From Desulfobacterales bacterium (GTDB lineage Bacteria; Desulfobacterota; Desulfobacteria; Desulfobacterales; JAEINQ01), in assembly GCA_016342285.1 (NCBI GenBank), contig JAEINQ010000003.1:62001-126000 (forward strand): a DNA stretch of 64,000 nt. The letters are read 5' to 3'. Of this stretch, positions 46,735 to 55,302 are shown piece after piece. Each line of letters opens with the position of its first letter. Within the stretch, counting starts at the first letter, position 1. Under the pieces are notes generated by a model that ran no database searches, was not told the DNA's origin, and saw only the letters and a list, made by a program, of their open reading frames with translations. A program made the position numbers and the translations under genes.

Positions 46735-47385
46735 TCAGGTCCGGCCGGTCTTGATCTGCGCATTCTTGTATATCTTGTAAAAAATCTCGTATTCCTTGAC
46801 CCCCTGTTTGAGCACCTTGTCCAGGCTCTCCATGTGCCCGGTGTTGATCACCGTGTTGACGCTTTTGTTGAAGGCGGTCATGTTGTCGCCGGTCCGGAAC
46901 CGCTCGGTGATCAGGGCGACGAACATGTTACGTCGGCTACTCATCTCCAGCCGCCCCAGAAAACGCAGCAGGTTGTTCTGGTCCGGGTCCGTGGTGTCAT
47001 ACATTTCGTTGATCACCACCATGTCGAACTCGTGAAATCGCATCTGTTTGAGGGCTTCCCGGGCATTTTTGGGTTCGGTGGTATGGTAATCCATGCCCTG
47101 AACGACCTCGCGGATCCGGTTGCGAAAGGCCGGGTCCGGCTCGCAGATCAGTGCGGTCTTGGTCCCTTCCTCGATGAAATCAAAAGGGCGCTCCGAGGCA
47201 TCATAGGCTTCGGAAGCCACCTCGCTGGCCAGGGTGTTTTCTTTTTTGGGCGCTGCTGCCGGCGCCGGGTCCACGGTGATTTTGGTCTTGCACTTGGGGC
47301 AGGCCACGGCAAAGGCCTTGCCCTGGGGAATCTTGTCGTCGGCGATCTTGAATTTGGCCTGGCACTTTTCGCATGAAATGTCCAT
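46735..47385 (-). CDS. Zinc-ribbon plus receiver-like domain protein
   Basis: The protein has 216 residues. An N-terminal zinc ribbon of the MJ0042 type has two CxxC knuckles ('CEKCQAKFKI', 'CPKCKTKI'). A Pro/Ala linker leads to a receiver-like fold (about 75-200: 'TALICEPDPAFRNRIREVV', 'FDMVVINEMYDTT'), where the usual phospho-acceptor Asp position is replaced (VINEMYD), so phosphorylation is doubtful. It lies immediately downstream of pilT/pilU on the same strand, which suggests a role in type IV pilus or surface-motility control. Confidence 0.8.
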   Translation of the reverse strand: MDISCEKCQAKFKIADDKIPQGKAFAVACPKCKTKITVDPAPAAAPKKENTLASEVASEAYDASERPFDFIEEGTKTALICEPDPAFRNRIREVVQGMDYHTTEPKNAREALKQMRFHEFDMVVINEMYDTTDPDQNNLLRFLGRLEMSSRRNMFVALITERFRTGDNMTAFNKSVNTVINTGHMESLDKVLKQGVKEYEIFYKIYKNAQIKTGRT

Positions 47386-47423
47386 GATCGTCTCTCCCGT
47401 GAGAGGTCCCTTGGCCGGGGCCC

Positions 47424-48593
47424 CTATCGTTTGGGCCTTCCGTATTCCTTGTCGATTTTGAGCTCTTCAATGTCGGTGGTGGATTCCCCCCGGGCGCTCT
47501 TGACATTGTCCAGGCCCCGTCCCACCACCCCTTTTCGGGAGGCATAGGCCATGGCGGTCTCTTCGGAGATCTTTCCCTCCTGGAAAATCTTGACAATATA
47601 GTCGTCGAAGGTGGTCCAGCCATAGGCGCCGCCGGCCTGAATGATCTCGTAAAACGTCTTGCCCTCGGACTCTCCCTGCTGGATGGAATCCTTGACCCGC
47701 AGATTGGTCCCCATGATCTCAAAGGCCGCCACCCGACCGCCGCCGATCTTGGGCAGCAGGCGCTGGCAGACGATCCAGCGCACGGTATCGGCCAGCCGCA
47801 GGCGGATCTGGTTCTGCTCTTCGATGGAGAACATACCCAGAATGCGGTTGACGGCCTGGCCGGCGTCCACCGTGTGCAGGGTGCTCATCACCAGGTGGCC
47901 GGTTTCGGCGGCGCTCAACCCGATCTCCACGGTCTCCCGATCCCGCATCTCGCCCACCAGAATCACCTTGGGGGCCTGGCGCAGGGCAGCCCGCAGGCCG
48001 CTGGCAAAGGTGTCGAAATCATTCCCCATCTCGCGCTGGTTGAAGGTCGCTTTCTTGTGGGGGTGCTGGTACTCCACCGGGTCCTCCAGGGTCACCACGT
48101 GAACCGACTTGTTCTCGTTGATCCGGTTTAAGACCGCCGCCAGGGAGGTCGACTTGCCGCTGCCGGTGGAGCCGGTGACAAAGATGATCCCGTTTTTTTC
48201 CTCGGCCATCTTCAGGAAGGGCGGGGGAAGGTTCAGGTCCGTGACCGTGGGGATCTTGCTTTCCAGTTTTCGAAGAACAATGGAGCAGTTACCCAGTTGG
48301 GAAAAGATGTTGACCCGGAAACGGGCCTTACCGGGCAGTTCATAGGAGGAGTCACAGGATCCTTCCGACAGGAAGGTCTCGGTCAGGCGCCGGTCGTTGT
48401 TGATCAGGTTCAGGGCAAAAATCTCGGTCTGGAAAGGGGTCAGCTCGTCAAAGGGCGGATCAATCTCCACCGCCGTAAGCTGTCCCGAGCTTTCCACCTG
48501 AAACGGCTTTCCCGTGGTGATGTTCAGGTCCGACACGTTGTCGAACGCGTCGAGCATGCGGGCCAGGATATGGTCGATTTCCTGTTTTTTCAT
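47424..48593 (-). CDS. pilU: PilT/PilU-family twitching ATPase
   Basis: The protein has 389 residues. Walker A 'GSTGSGKST', Asp box 'VVTLEDPVEYQH', Walker B 'VILVGEMRDRET' and His box 'STLHTVDAGQAVNRIL' are intact. It lacks the C-terminal AIRNLIRE-type motif of true PilT, so PilU or PilT2 is the better call. It powers or modulates pilus retraction at the inner membrane. It lies directly downstream of pilT (64 bp) on the same strand. Confidence 0.9.
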   Translation of the reverse strand: MKKQEIDHILARMLDAFDNVSDLNITTGKPFQVESSGQLTAVEIDPPFDELTPFQTEIFALNLINNDRRLTETFLSEGSCDSSYELPGKARFRVNIFSQLGNCSIVLRKLESKIPTVTDLNLPPPFLKMAEEKNGIIFVTGSTGSGKSTSLAAVLNRINENKSVHVVTLEDPVEYQHPHKKATFNQREMGNDFDTFASGLRAALRQAPKVILVGEMRDRETVEIGLSAAETGHLVMSTLHTVDAGQAVNRILGMFSIEEQNQIRLRLADTVRWIVCQRLLPKIGGGRVAAFEIMGTNLRVKDSIQQGESEGKTFYEIIQAGGAYGWTTFDDYIVKIFQEGKISEETAMAYASRKGVVGRGLDNVKSARGESTTDIEELKIDKEYGRPKR

Positions 48594-48657
48594 GGTCCTC
48601 CCCCATGGATCGGTTGCAGGTTATGTCTAAAAACAGGGGGTGCGCTCAGGCCCCGGG

Positions 48658-49740
48658 TCAGGCGTCGGTGAAATCGACGGGCGGCGACTTGAGCAGCGCC
48701 CGGAACCGGCCCTTGTCATTGGACTTGGTGTAGGCCTCTTCGGCACTGATCCAACCCTTGTTCAACAACTCCATAATGGCGTCGTCGAGCAGCACCATGC
48801 CGTATTTCTTTCCCGTCTGAATGCTGGAATTGATCTGGTGGGTCTTGGCTTCACGGATCAGGTTGCGCACGGCCGGGGTGGCGATGAGAATCTCCTGGGC
48901 CGCGCATCGCCCCTTCTTGTCAATCCGCTTAAACAGGACCTGGGCCACGATCCCCCGAAGTCCGTCGGAAAGGGTGGAACGGATCTGGGCCTGTTCGCTG
49001 GAGGGGAAGACCTCGATAACCCGGTCCACGGTCTTGGCCGCGCTGGAGGTGTGCAGGGTGCCGAAGACCAGATGGCCGGTAGAGGCCGCCTCGATGGCCA
49101 GGCTGATGGTTTCCAGGTCCCGCATTTCGCCTACGAGGATGATGTCCGGGTCCTCACGAAGCGCCCCCTTCAACGCGGCGGAAAAGGTCTTGGTGTGAAG
49201 CCCCACCTCCCGGTGGTTGATGATGCACTGCTGGCTGCGGTGGACGAATTCGACCGGGTCTTCGACGGTGATGATATGGTCTTTGCGGGTCTTGTTGGCC
49301 GTGTCGATAATGGCGGCCAGGGTGGTCGACTTGCCGCTGCCGGTGGGCCCGGTGACCAGGACCAGTCCCCGGGGGAGGGAAGCGAATTTGGGAACCACCG
49401 GCGGCAGCCCCAGCTGCTCGGCGGTGAGAATTTCACTGGGAATTTCACGGAAAACGGCGGCGCAACCGTATTTCTGCATGAAAAAATTGGCACGGTACCG
49501 GGCCAGCCCGGGAATCTCGTAGCCAAAGTCCACGTCACCGGTCTCTTCAAACACCTTGACCTTGTCCTCGGGGGCAATCTCGTAAAGCATCCCCTTGAGT
49601 TCGTCGTTTTCCAGGACCTTGTACTTGATCCGCTCCACATCGCCCCGAAGCCTCAGGGCCGGCGGCTGACCGGAGACCATGTGAAGATCCGAGGCGCCCT
49701 GTTCGTTCATCAGCTTGAAAAAAGCGTCGATCTTTGCCAT
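48658..49740 (-). CDS. pilT: Type IV pilus retraction ATPase PilT
   Basis: The protein has 360 residues from ATG 49740, with GGGAG upstream. Walker A 'GPTGSGKST', 'ITVEDPVEFVH', 'GEMRDLETI', 'GTLHTSSAAKTVDRVIEVFP', and the PilT-specific C-terminal motif as 'PAVRNLIREAKTHQI' are all present. This hexameric ATPase depolymerises pilin during twitching motility. It is the first gene of a pilT-pilU-zinc-ribbon set; pilus structural genes are not in this window. Confidence 0.95.
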   Translation of the reverse strand: MAKIDAFFKLMNEQGASDLHMVSGQPPALRLRGDVERIKYKVLENDELKGMLYEIAPEDKVKVFEETGDVDFGYEIPGLARYRANFFMQKYGCAAVFREIPSEILTAEQLGLPPVVPKFASLPRGLVLVTGPTGSGKSTTLAAIIDTANKTRKDHIITVEDPVEFVHRSQQCIINHREVGLHTKTFSAALKGALREDPDIILVGEMRDLETISLAIEAASTGHLVFGTLHTSSAAKTVDRVIEVFPSSEQAQIRSTLSDGLRGIVAQVLFKRIDKKGRCAAQEILIATPAVRNLIREAKTHQINSSIQTGKKYGMVLLDDAIMELLNKGWISAEEAYTKSNDKGRFRALLKSPPVDFTDA

Positions 49741-49894
49741 TGGATTGTCTCCCGTAAAATTGAGGAAGGTTAGGATCGGCGCCGTCATCCATCCCGTGGG
49801 CGGTGGCATGACGGGCCACCCCCCTTCAGATTCGTTGCGCCAAAGAAAAAGTCGGCCGGCGCGCCAGTGTGCTCATAACCGCCGGCCAGGGTAA

Positions 49895-50398
49895 CTATTT
49901 GGATTGTTGGAGCAGCTTCAGCTTGGCGTCCTGATCGTCTTTTGCCCGCATCTCCTCGCGACCGAGTTCCAACAGCCTGGCATGGCTGTCGATGATGGAC
50001 TGGAGCTGCACCTCGATCTGGCCCCGCTGCCGCTTGAGTTCGGCGATGTCCTCATGGAGTCGCACCAGTCGACCATGGGCATGCTGCACAAGTTTTTCGG
50101 CCCGGAGTTCGGCATCGGCCACCACGAGTTCGGCGGATTTCCGGGCATTATCCTTCATCTGATCGATGACCTTCTGGGAATTGAGCATGGCCCGCTTAAA
50201 ACTGTCCTCGCGCTCCCTGAACCCGCGGATTTCCCTCTGAAGGCGAAGGATGGTGTCGTTGAGGCGGGCACTTTCTTCCTGCATCGCCTCAAAGGCCTCG
50301 GCCATCTGCTCGAGAAACGCATCGACCTCCTGAATGTCAAACCCCCTGAAACGGACACGGAACTGTTGGTGCTGAATATCCAGGGGCGTGAGTTTCAT
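49895..50398 (-). CDS. divIVA: DivIVA-domain protein
   Basis: The protein has 167 residues. The N-terminal lipid-binding DivIVA motif 'MKLTPLDIQHQQFRVRFRGF', then 'DIQEVDAFLEQM', leads into a long coiled coil (about 35-160). DivIVA proteins sense negative membrane curvature and organise poles or septa. It directly follows a YggT gene (21 bp) on the same strand, the usual arrangement near proC. Confidence 0.9.
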   Translation of the reverse strand: MKLTPLDIQHQQFRVRFRGFDIQEVDAFLEQMAEAFEAMQEESARLNDTILRLQREIRGFREREDSFKRAMLNSQKVIDQMKDNARKSAELVVADAELRAEKLVQHAHGRLVRLHEDIAELKRQRGQIEVQLQSIIDSHARLLELGREEMRAKDDQDAKLKLLQQSK

Positions 50399-50419
50399 GA
50401 TGTTCCCTTTCTCGCCGCA

Positions 50420-50722
50420 TCAGTGCATCAAGGCGGCGGACAACCCCAAAAGGCTTCCCACCAGGAATTTCTGAAGGAAGATAATCGCCAGAAACACAAT
50501 GATGGGTGAAATGTCCATCCCGCCGAAATTGACGGGGATTTTGGAACGAATACGATAGAGCACCGGTTCGGTGGCGTTGTAAATGAACCGAACGATGGGG
50601 TTATAGGGGTCGGGGTTGACCCATGAAAGAACGGCCCGAGCGACGACGAGCCACATAAAGATGGTCAGGACATAATCGAAGACCACCGCCACAGCACTGA
50701 GAAAATTACCGATGATGAACAT
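50420..50722 (-). CDS. YggT family membrane protein
   Basis: The protein has 100 residues. Two hydrophobic helices flank the conserved 'VLSWVNPDPYNPIVRFIY' and 'EPVLYRIRSKIP' loop. It is an inner-membrane protein associated in many genomes with cell division and osmotic protection. It is cotranscribed with divIVA and divergent from proC. Confidence 0.92.
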   Translation of the reverse strand: MFIIGNFLSAVAVVFDYVLTIFMWLVVARAVLSWVNPDPYNPIVRFIYNATEPVLYRIRSKIPVNFGGMDISPIIVFLAIIFLQKFLVGSLLGLSAALMH

Positions 50723-51109
50723 AGTCTTTAAATTACCTTACAATCTCGGTTTGCAGGGAAGCATTTGGCCCGTCCCCACGGAAAACGTGTATCTGGAAAA
50801 ATAAAGGTATTCCTTCGAATAAGTCAAGTGATTTCGGTGATCATCGTTGACAGGAGACAATGCAACCGGGTAATTAGTTTCCATCCATAAATGGCCTTTT
50901 TGCCCAATCTCGGCGTCAATCGGCGCCATTGCTTGTGCGGCGCAGCGCGCTACGCCTCCGCGCAATGACTTGATTTCCTTGACCTTGGACAAAAATTCAC
51001 ATTTATGCATTGGAAACGACGATGGGTGCCAATTGAAACCACAGCCGCTCACCGGGCCACGCCCGGGCGGACCGCTGGGGAAAAACATCCGCCTATGGAA
51101 GGAAATTAA
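50723..51109. other. Divergent gap between yggT and proC, with a palindrome
   Basis: No gene is seen in these 387 bp. A GC-rich palindrome at about 50916-50970 ('gcgtcaatcggcgccattgc' through 'ctacgcctccgcgcaatgac', inner arms GGCG.AGC/GCT.CGCC) looks like a REP-type element. Promoters for both flanking genes must lie here but were not resolved. Confidence 0.5.
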
Positions 51110-51958
51110 GTGAACCGACTCGACCACCGTATCGGCGTTGTGGGCGCCGGCAACATGGGCGAAGCCATGATGGGCGCCATGATCCGCTCCCAGCTCGTCC
51201 GGCCCGAACAAGTTTGCATCAGCGATATCCGGCCCGAGCGCCTGTTGCAGCTGGAAAAAGCTTACGGCGTCAGCACCACCGACGACAACCGAAGCCTTTT
51301 TATGAATAACGACGTGGTCGTTGTCGCCGTCAAGCCGCAACAAATCGACGCCCTTCTGGACGAAATCACCGTCGGCGGCATTGCCGTGTGTACCCGAAAG
51401 CTGGTCATTTCCATCGCCGCCGGCATAACCCTGAAACGATTTGAGGACCGCCTTTACGCAACGCTGGACGAAGCCGCCCGTCAGCGCCTGCCCATCGTCC
51501 GGGTCATGCCCAACACACCGGCCCTGGTGCTGGCCGGCATGACCGGCATGAGCCCCAATGCCAACGCCGCCGAGGCGGACGTCGCTGTAACCCGCGCCAT
51601 TTTCGAAGCCATGGGCAGGGTGAACCAGTTCGATGAAAAAGACCTGGACGCGGTGACAGCCCTTTCCGGCAGTGGCCCCGCCTATGTCTTTTACCTGGCA
51701 GAAGCCATGATTGCCGGCGGCGTGGCAGCCGGGCTGGATCCGGATGCCGCGGCAACCCTGAGTCTGGCAACCCTGGAAGGTGCGGTCAAGCTCATGGCCG
51801 CCAGCCAGGAGCCGCCGGAGACCCTTCGCCAACGGGTCACCTCTCCGGGCGGCACCACGGAAGCGGCCGTGGGCATACTGGACCGGGCTCAGGTTCACCA
51901 ACACATCGTCGACGCCATCGTGGCCGCAGCCGAACGCGCCAGGGAACTGAGCCGATAA
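51110..51958 (+). CDS. proC: Pyrroline-5-carboxylate reductase
   Basis: The protein has 282 residues, GTG start with GGAAGG nine bases upstream. N-terminal Rossmann site 'IGVVGAGNMGEAMMGAM', middle 'VRVMPNTPALV' and C-terminal family signature 'VTSPGGTTEAAVGIL' are all present. It makes proline from P5C with NAD(P)H. It is divergent from yggT-divIVA, though these genes often share a strand in other genomes. Confidence 0.96.
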   Translation: MNRLDHRIGVVGAGNMGEAMMGAMIRSQLVRPEQVCISDIRPERLLQLEKAYGVSTTDDNRSLFMNNDVVVVAVKPQQIDALLDEITVGGIAVCTRKLVISIAAGITLKRFEDRLYATLDEAARQRLPIVRVMPNTPALVLAGMTGMSPNANAAEADVAVTRAIFEAMGRVNQFDEKDLDAVTALSGSGPAYVFYLAEAMIAGGVAAGLDPDAAATLSLATLEGAVKLMAASQEPPETLRQRVTSPGGTTEAAVGILDRAQVHQHIVDAIVAAAERARELSR

Positions 51959-52082
51959 GCCGGGCCGCCCCGGGGAAATAACGAAAATCCGTAACCTTTG
52001 AGGCCCAAACGGCTCTGCATGGGTTCGGACCATGTTGTTCCCGTTTGGCGGTTCGTTCGTTTCCGCTCGCGAATCCGTTTTT

Positions 52083-52347
52083 GTAAAGAATCCTGGGCCA
52101 GAGGACGCTGATTTGGTTTGCCCTTTGGAGGGGCTGTCCTTTGATGCTTGAAATTTGAAGTGCCTAAAATGCCTAAAATTAAGGAATTCTGCCATATCTT
52201 AGTTTAAAAAGAACCGAAGCGAAGCGACTCCACAATTTTAGGCATTTCAAACTTTAGCTCATTTTAGGCATTTGCCGGCGATTATAGCGGCATAGCCAAT
52301 TGACTCTGACCATGCCCTGAGGGCATGGATTTCAATGACGAATTAAA
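52083..52347. repeat. Composite dispersed repeat, full copy
   Basis: The 5' stem is decaying (CCTGG/CGCTG). The GCCCTTTGGAGGGGC stem, middle module and a perfect 3' hairpin CCATGCCC/GGGCATGG follow, ending 'gacgaattaaaa'. The ATG inside the 3' hairpin opens a frame that runs into ccdA, so an automatic annotation could mistakenly start the gene inside the repeat. Confidence 0.85.
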
Positions 52348-52372
52348 AACCGACACCGGAGCCATCAAGACC

Positions 52373-53083
52373 ATGCTAACGGAAAGCGTTTCCTACTCAG
52401 CGGCATTTGCAGCGGGACTAATCTCTTTTTTCTCGCCCTGCATTCTGCCGCTCATACCGGCCTATTTCACCTTTATCACCGGATTTTCCCTGGAAGAGCT
52501 AACCAAAAACGTCAGCGCCGACGTCCGAAAAAAAGTCATCCTTTCCACAGCCGCCTATGTCAGCGGATTTTCGCTGGTCTTTGTTCTGATGGGCGCCAGC
52601 GCCTCATACCTGGGGGCCATGATCTTTGATCACCGCAATGCCATCCGCATCATCGGCGGCCTGCTGATCATCGTTCTAGGGGTTCATATGACCGGTCTGG
52701 TCCGATTCAGGGCTCTGGATGTTGAAAAGCGGCTCCACCTCCGCAACAAGCCCCTCCATGTGTTTGGCACCTTTGTCGTGGGCATGGCCTTTGCCGCCGG
52801 CTGGAGCCCATGTATCGGGCCACTTCTGGGCTCCATTCTCATTATCGCCGGGAGCCAGGAAACCATCTGGCAGGGCATGGCGCTGCTCGGCACCTATTCG
52901 ACCGGACTGGCCTTGCCCTTTGTGCTGATGTCTGTTTTCATTCACTTCCTGGTCCGGTTCATTTCCAGGGCCACACGGATACTCAAATTCGTCAACCTCA
53001 CGTCCGGCATACTGCTCATTGTTGTCGGCGCGATTCTACTGGCGGACCGGCTCAGCTGGTTCACCGCTATAGGACAGCCATGA
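52373..53083 (+). CDS. ccdA: CcdA/DsbD-type thiol-disulfide membrane transporter
   Basis: The protein has 236 residues. The start at 52373 is preferred because the in-frame ATG at 52325 lies inside a repeat. Six membrane helices, with the conserved Cys pair in 'FFSPCILPLIPAY' and 'GWSPCIGPLLGS' that carries electrons from cytoplasmic thioredoxin to the periplasm. It serves cytochrome c maturation or periplasmic reduction. Its stop codon overlaps (ATGA) the start of a secreted thioredoxin gene, the likely acceptor. Confidence 0.92.
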   Translation: MLTESVSYSAAFAAGLISFFSPCILPLIPAYFTFITGFSLEELTKNVSADVRKKVILSTAAYVSGFSLVFVLMGASASYLGAMIFDHRNAIRIIGGLLIIVLGVHMTGLVRFRALDVEKRLHLRNKPLHVFGTFVVGMAFAAGWSPCIGPLLGSILIIAGSQETIWQGMALLGTYSTGLALPFVLMSVFIHFLVRFISRATRILKFVNLTSGILLIVVGAILLADRLSWFTAIGQP

Positions 53084-53508
53084 AAACGACTTCCTTTCCC
53101 CTGTTTTTCCGTTGCCTGATGCTGGCCGCCTTTTGCTGGATACTGACCCCAGGCACCCACCAGGCCTTGGCTCAGGAAACCATTCGATGGCAGCCCTACG
53201 ATACCGGGATCCCTTCGGCAAAGGCCGACAAGAAAAAGCTGATGCTCCATTTTTATGCAGACTGGTGCGGCTACTGCAAAAAGATGGAAGCGGAAACATT
53301 TCGCAACAAGGAAGTCATTCAGGCACTCAACGACCGGTTCGTGACAGTGCGGGTTGACACGGAGCGTCAAAAACGGATCGCCGCACAGTTTCAGGTCCGA
53401 GGCCTTCCGGACACGTGGTTCGTGGGCGAAGACGGCGTTCCCATCGGCAACCGGGCCGGGTTCATGTCGGCGGACCAACTGCTGAAAATCCTTCGCAGCC
53501 TGCCGTAA
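53080..53508 (+). CDS. Secreted thioredoxin-like protein
   Basis: The protein has 142 residues. A signal peptide (about 1-31, cleavage near 'HQALAQ') is followed by a thioredoxin fold with active site 'DWCGYCKKME' (Cys63/Cys66) and cis-Pro loop 'VRGLPDTWF'. The WCGYC form is typical of the Thioredoxin_7/DsbD-gamma-like group. It is coupled to ccdA by a four-base overlap, so it should be kept reduced by CcdA and act on periplasmic substrates such as apocytochromes. Confidence 0.9.
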   Translation: MKTTSFPLFFRCLMLAAFCWILTPGTHQALAQETIRWQPYDTGIPSAKADKKKLMLHFYADWCGYCKKMEAETFRNKEVIQALNDRFVTVRVDTERQKRIAAQFQVRGLPDTWFVGEDGVPIGNRAGFMSADQLLKILRSLP

Positions 53509-53600
53509 TGGGCGTTATTGGGGTAACTGTTCACGGGGTTGAAACTCTCAGAGAGTTCCGAACCCTCGCACGGTAAGCGTTTAAAGGGTGCCGTAGATGC

Positions 53601-53664
53601 GAGGCGCCGGGCATGCCGACGTACTATTTCGTACTTCAAATGCCCGGGAACAAAGTCACGCCTC
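53601..53664. repeat. Palindromic element after the thioredoxin gene
   Basis: Outer arms GAGGCG/CGCCTC with inner CGGGCAT/ATGCCCGG and GTAC/GTAC, in the convergent gap before the small membrane protein gene. It may act as a bidirectional terminator. Confidence 0.5.
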
Positions 53665-53689
53665 GGCGTGATGCCCTGTGAATGCTTAC

Positions 53690-53947
53690 TTATTTGGAGT
53701 AGCGGTAAGCGTAGCGGCGAGCCAAACGAAAGGCGGCCGAAAGGATAACCAGGGCGCAAAGCGCCACAAGAAGCACCGGCAACCACACATGGCCATGCCA
53801 TTGGGGATGACCGCGGGCCAGGTCGATGCCCACCAGCCCGAAGGCCGCCGCCACCGCCAGCCCGATGATCATCACCCAACAGAGCGTTTCGGAGTCGTAC
53901 CAAGGCGTGATAGCTTTTCGAAAGACCGGCCCCTGATCCAGATGCAT
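53690..53947 (-). CDS. Small two-helix membrane protein
   Basis: The protein has 85 residues. A short cytoplasmic N-terminus ('GPVFRKAITPWYDSETLC') is followed by two membrane helices (about 23-43 'VMIIGLAVAAAFGLVGIDLA' and 54-74 'VWLPVLLVALCALVILSAAF') and a basic end (RLARRYAYRYSK). Small proteins of this shape appear in sulfate reducers; I know of no assigned function. It is convergent with the thioredoxin gene. Confidence 0.75.
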   Translation of the reverse strand: MHLDQGPVFRKAITPWYDSETLCWVMIIGLAVAAAFGLVGIDLARGHPQWHGHVWLPVLLVALCALVILSAAFRLARRYAYRYSK

Positions 53948-54008
53948 GGCAACCTTTCCGGCAACAACGCCAAACGTTTGTTTACTTTTGCCACGTCAAC
54001 AAAGGTGT

Positions 54009-54070
54009 CTCGGCATAACCCGTTGACGCTGCCTACGCCCCAGGACGTGGGGTGCTAAATCGAATTGAAG
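54009..54070. repeat. Composite repeat, 3' module only
   Basis: 'tcggcataacccgttgacg', the hairpin CTACGCCCC/GGACGTGGG and the ending 'cgaattgaag'. It lies between the small membrane protein and ChaN genes. Confidence 0.7.
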
Positions 54071-54144
54071 GGTACCGTTCCGGGGTAAACATGGGCGGCG
54101 CGACACCTACCCGTTTCTATGACCCAAAACCGGAATAAAATCAA

Positions 54145-55092
54145 ATGGAACATCGCCACCCATCCGTCATCAGCCCGACCGGCACTCCCCAGATCAAAGG
54201 GATGCTAGTGTTTGCCCTGACGGTTCTCATGCTGCTCGGATGTGCGCCGGCAGCCCGGCGCCTGACCGTCGAATCATTAAGTCAGGGTTTTTTGCCCGGC
54301 ACCATTGTGGACACACGCAGTCGGCAGCCCATCGACTTTGCCGCGTTCATCACAGCCCTGGAACAGGTGGCCATTGTCTACGTGGGCGAGAGCCACATGG
54401 ACCCGGCCCACCACGACGTTCAGCGCCGGGTCATTGAGGCCCTGGCCGATCGCCGGCCCGGACTGGCGGTGGGCCTGGAAATGTTTGATCGAACCTACCA
54501 GCCGATCCTCGACCAGTGGGGCCGGGGCCTTCTGGACGAAAACGCCCTGCTGGAAAAAAGCCACTGGTACGCCAACTGGCGATACCCTTACCCCCTCTAC
54601 CGCGAACTGATGGAGACCATTCGAACCCGGGGGCTGCGGCCCGTGGCCCTGAACCTTCCCTTTCACATTCCACCAAAAATCGCCGCGGGGGGGCTCGACA
54701 GCCTTTTTGGCGACGACCGCAAGCACCTGCCCCTGCGCCTCGACACCACAAACGCCCAGCACCGGGCGTTCGTGGCCCGAATCTTCCAGCAACACCGGTC
54801 GATAGGAAACATAAACTTTGAAAAGTTCTACCAGGCCCAGTGCGCATGGGAAGAGGCCATGGCCGAGGCAGTCGCGGAAGGCGCCGGAAACAGCCCCATG
54901 GTGGTCCTTGCCGGCAGCGGACACATCATCGAAAAATTCGGCATTCCGCTTCGCGCTTTTGCGCGCAACGGCGCCGCCTATCTCACCGTCCTGCCCGTAT
55001 CGGCCGGCGGCACGGCCCAACTGACCGAGGCCGACTTTCTATGGGTCACGCCCGCCAGGCCGAAGTTAATCCCCATGCACAAAGGCGGATAA
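54145..55092 (+). CDS. ChaN-family lipoprotein
   Basis: The protein has 315 residues. The signal sequence ends in lipobox 'LMLLGCAP' (Cys33), so it is a likely outer-membrane lipoprotein. The ChaN/DUF399 core is clear: 'VYVGESHMDPAHHDVQRRVI', 'GLEMFDRTYQPILD', 'NLPFHIPPKIA' and 'VLAGSGHIIEKFGIP'. ChaN of Campylobacter binds heme and aids iron uptake, so a heme or iron role is possible. No iron-uptake genes are adjacent. Confidence 0.88.
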   Translation: MEHRHPSVISPTGTPQIKGMLVFALTVLMLLGCAPAARRLTVESLSQGFLPGTIVDTRSRQPIDFAAFITALEQVAIVYVGESHMDPAHHDVQRRVIEALADRRPGLAVGLEMFDRTYQPILDQWGRGLLDENALLEKSHWYANWRYPYPLYRELMETIRTRGLRPVALNLPFHIPPKIAAGGLDSLFGDDRKHLPLRLDTTNAQHRAFVARIFQQHRSIGNINFEKFYQAQCAWEEAMAEAVAEGAGNSPMVVLAGSGHIIEKFGIPLRAFARNGAAYLTVLPVSAGGTAQLTEADFLWVTPARPKLIPMHKGG

Positions 55093-55123
55093 GCGACAAC
55101 CCACTATATGTTGAAAATACCTG

Positions 55124-55145
55124 TTGACACACAACAAGATGTTGT
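55124..55145 (+). promoter_or_regulatory. Promoter/operator candidate for nrdDG
   Basis: TTGACA (55124-55129) is followed by a perfect palindrome ACAACAAGATGTTGT (55131-55145), then TAATAG as a possible -10. A repressor site inside the spacer would block transcription. It does not match the usual NrdR box. Confidence 0.45.
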
Positions 55146-55302
55146 AATAGGCTTCCTTTACCGCAGGCCACTCATCTGCACCTATCTAAACCATCAACCG
55201 ATTTAAATGTCCGATACATTTTCCACAAACGGGAATCATCTTCCGTGAATGGAAACACAGACGGCTCTTTCATTAATTTACCGAACCTGTCGAGGTGAGC
55301 GT

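Noticed and set aside
50738-52195. 485-codon open frame opposite proC
   Set aside because: It is antisense to proC and extends through a composite repeat; no family resemblance.
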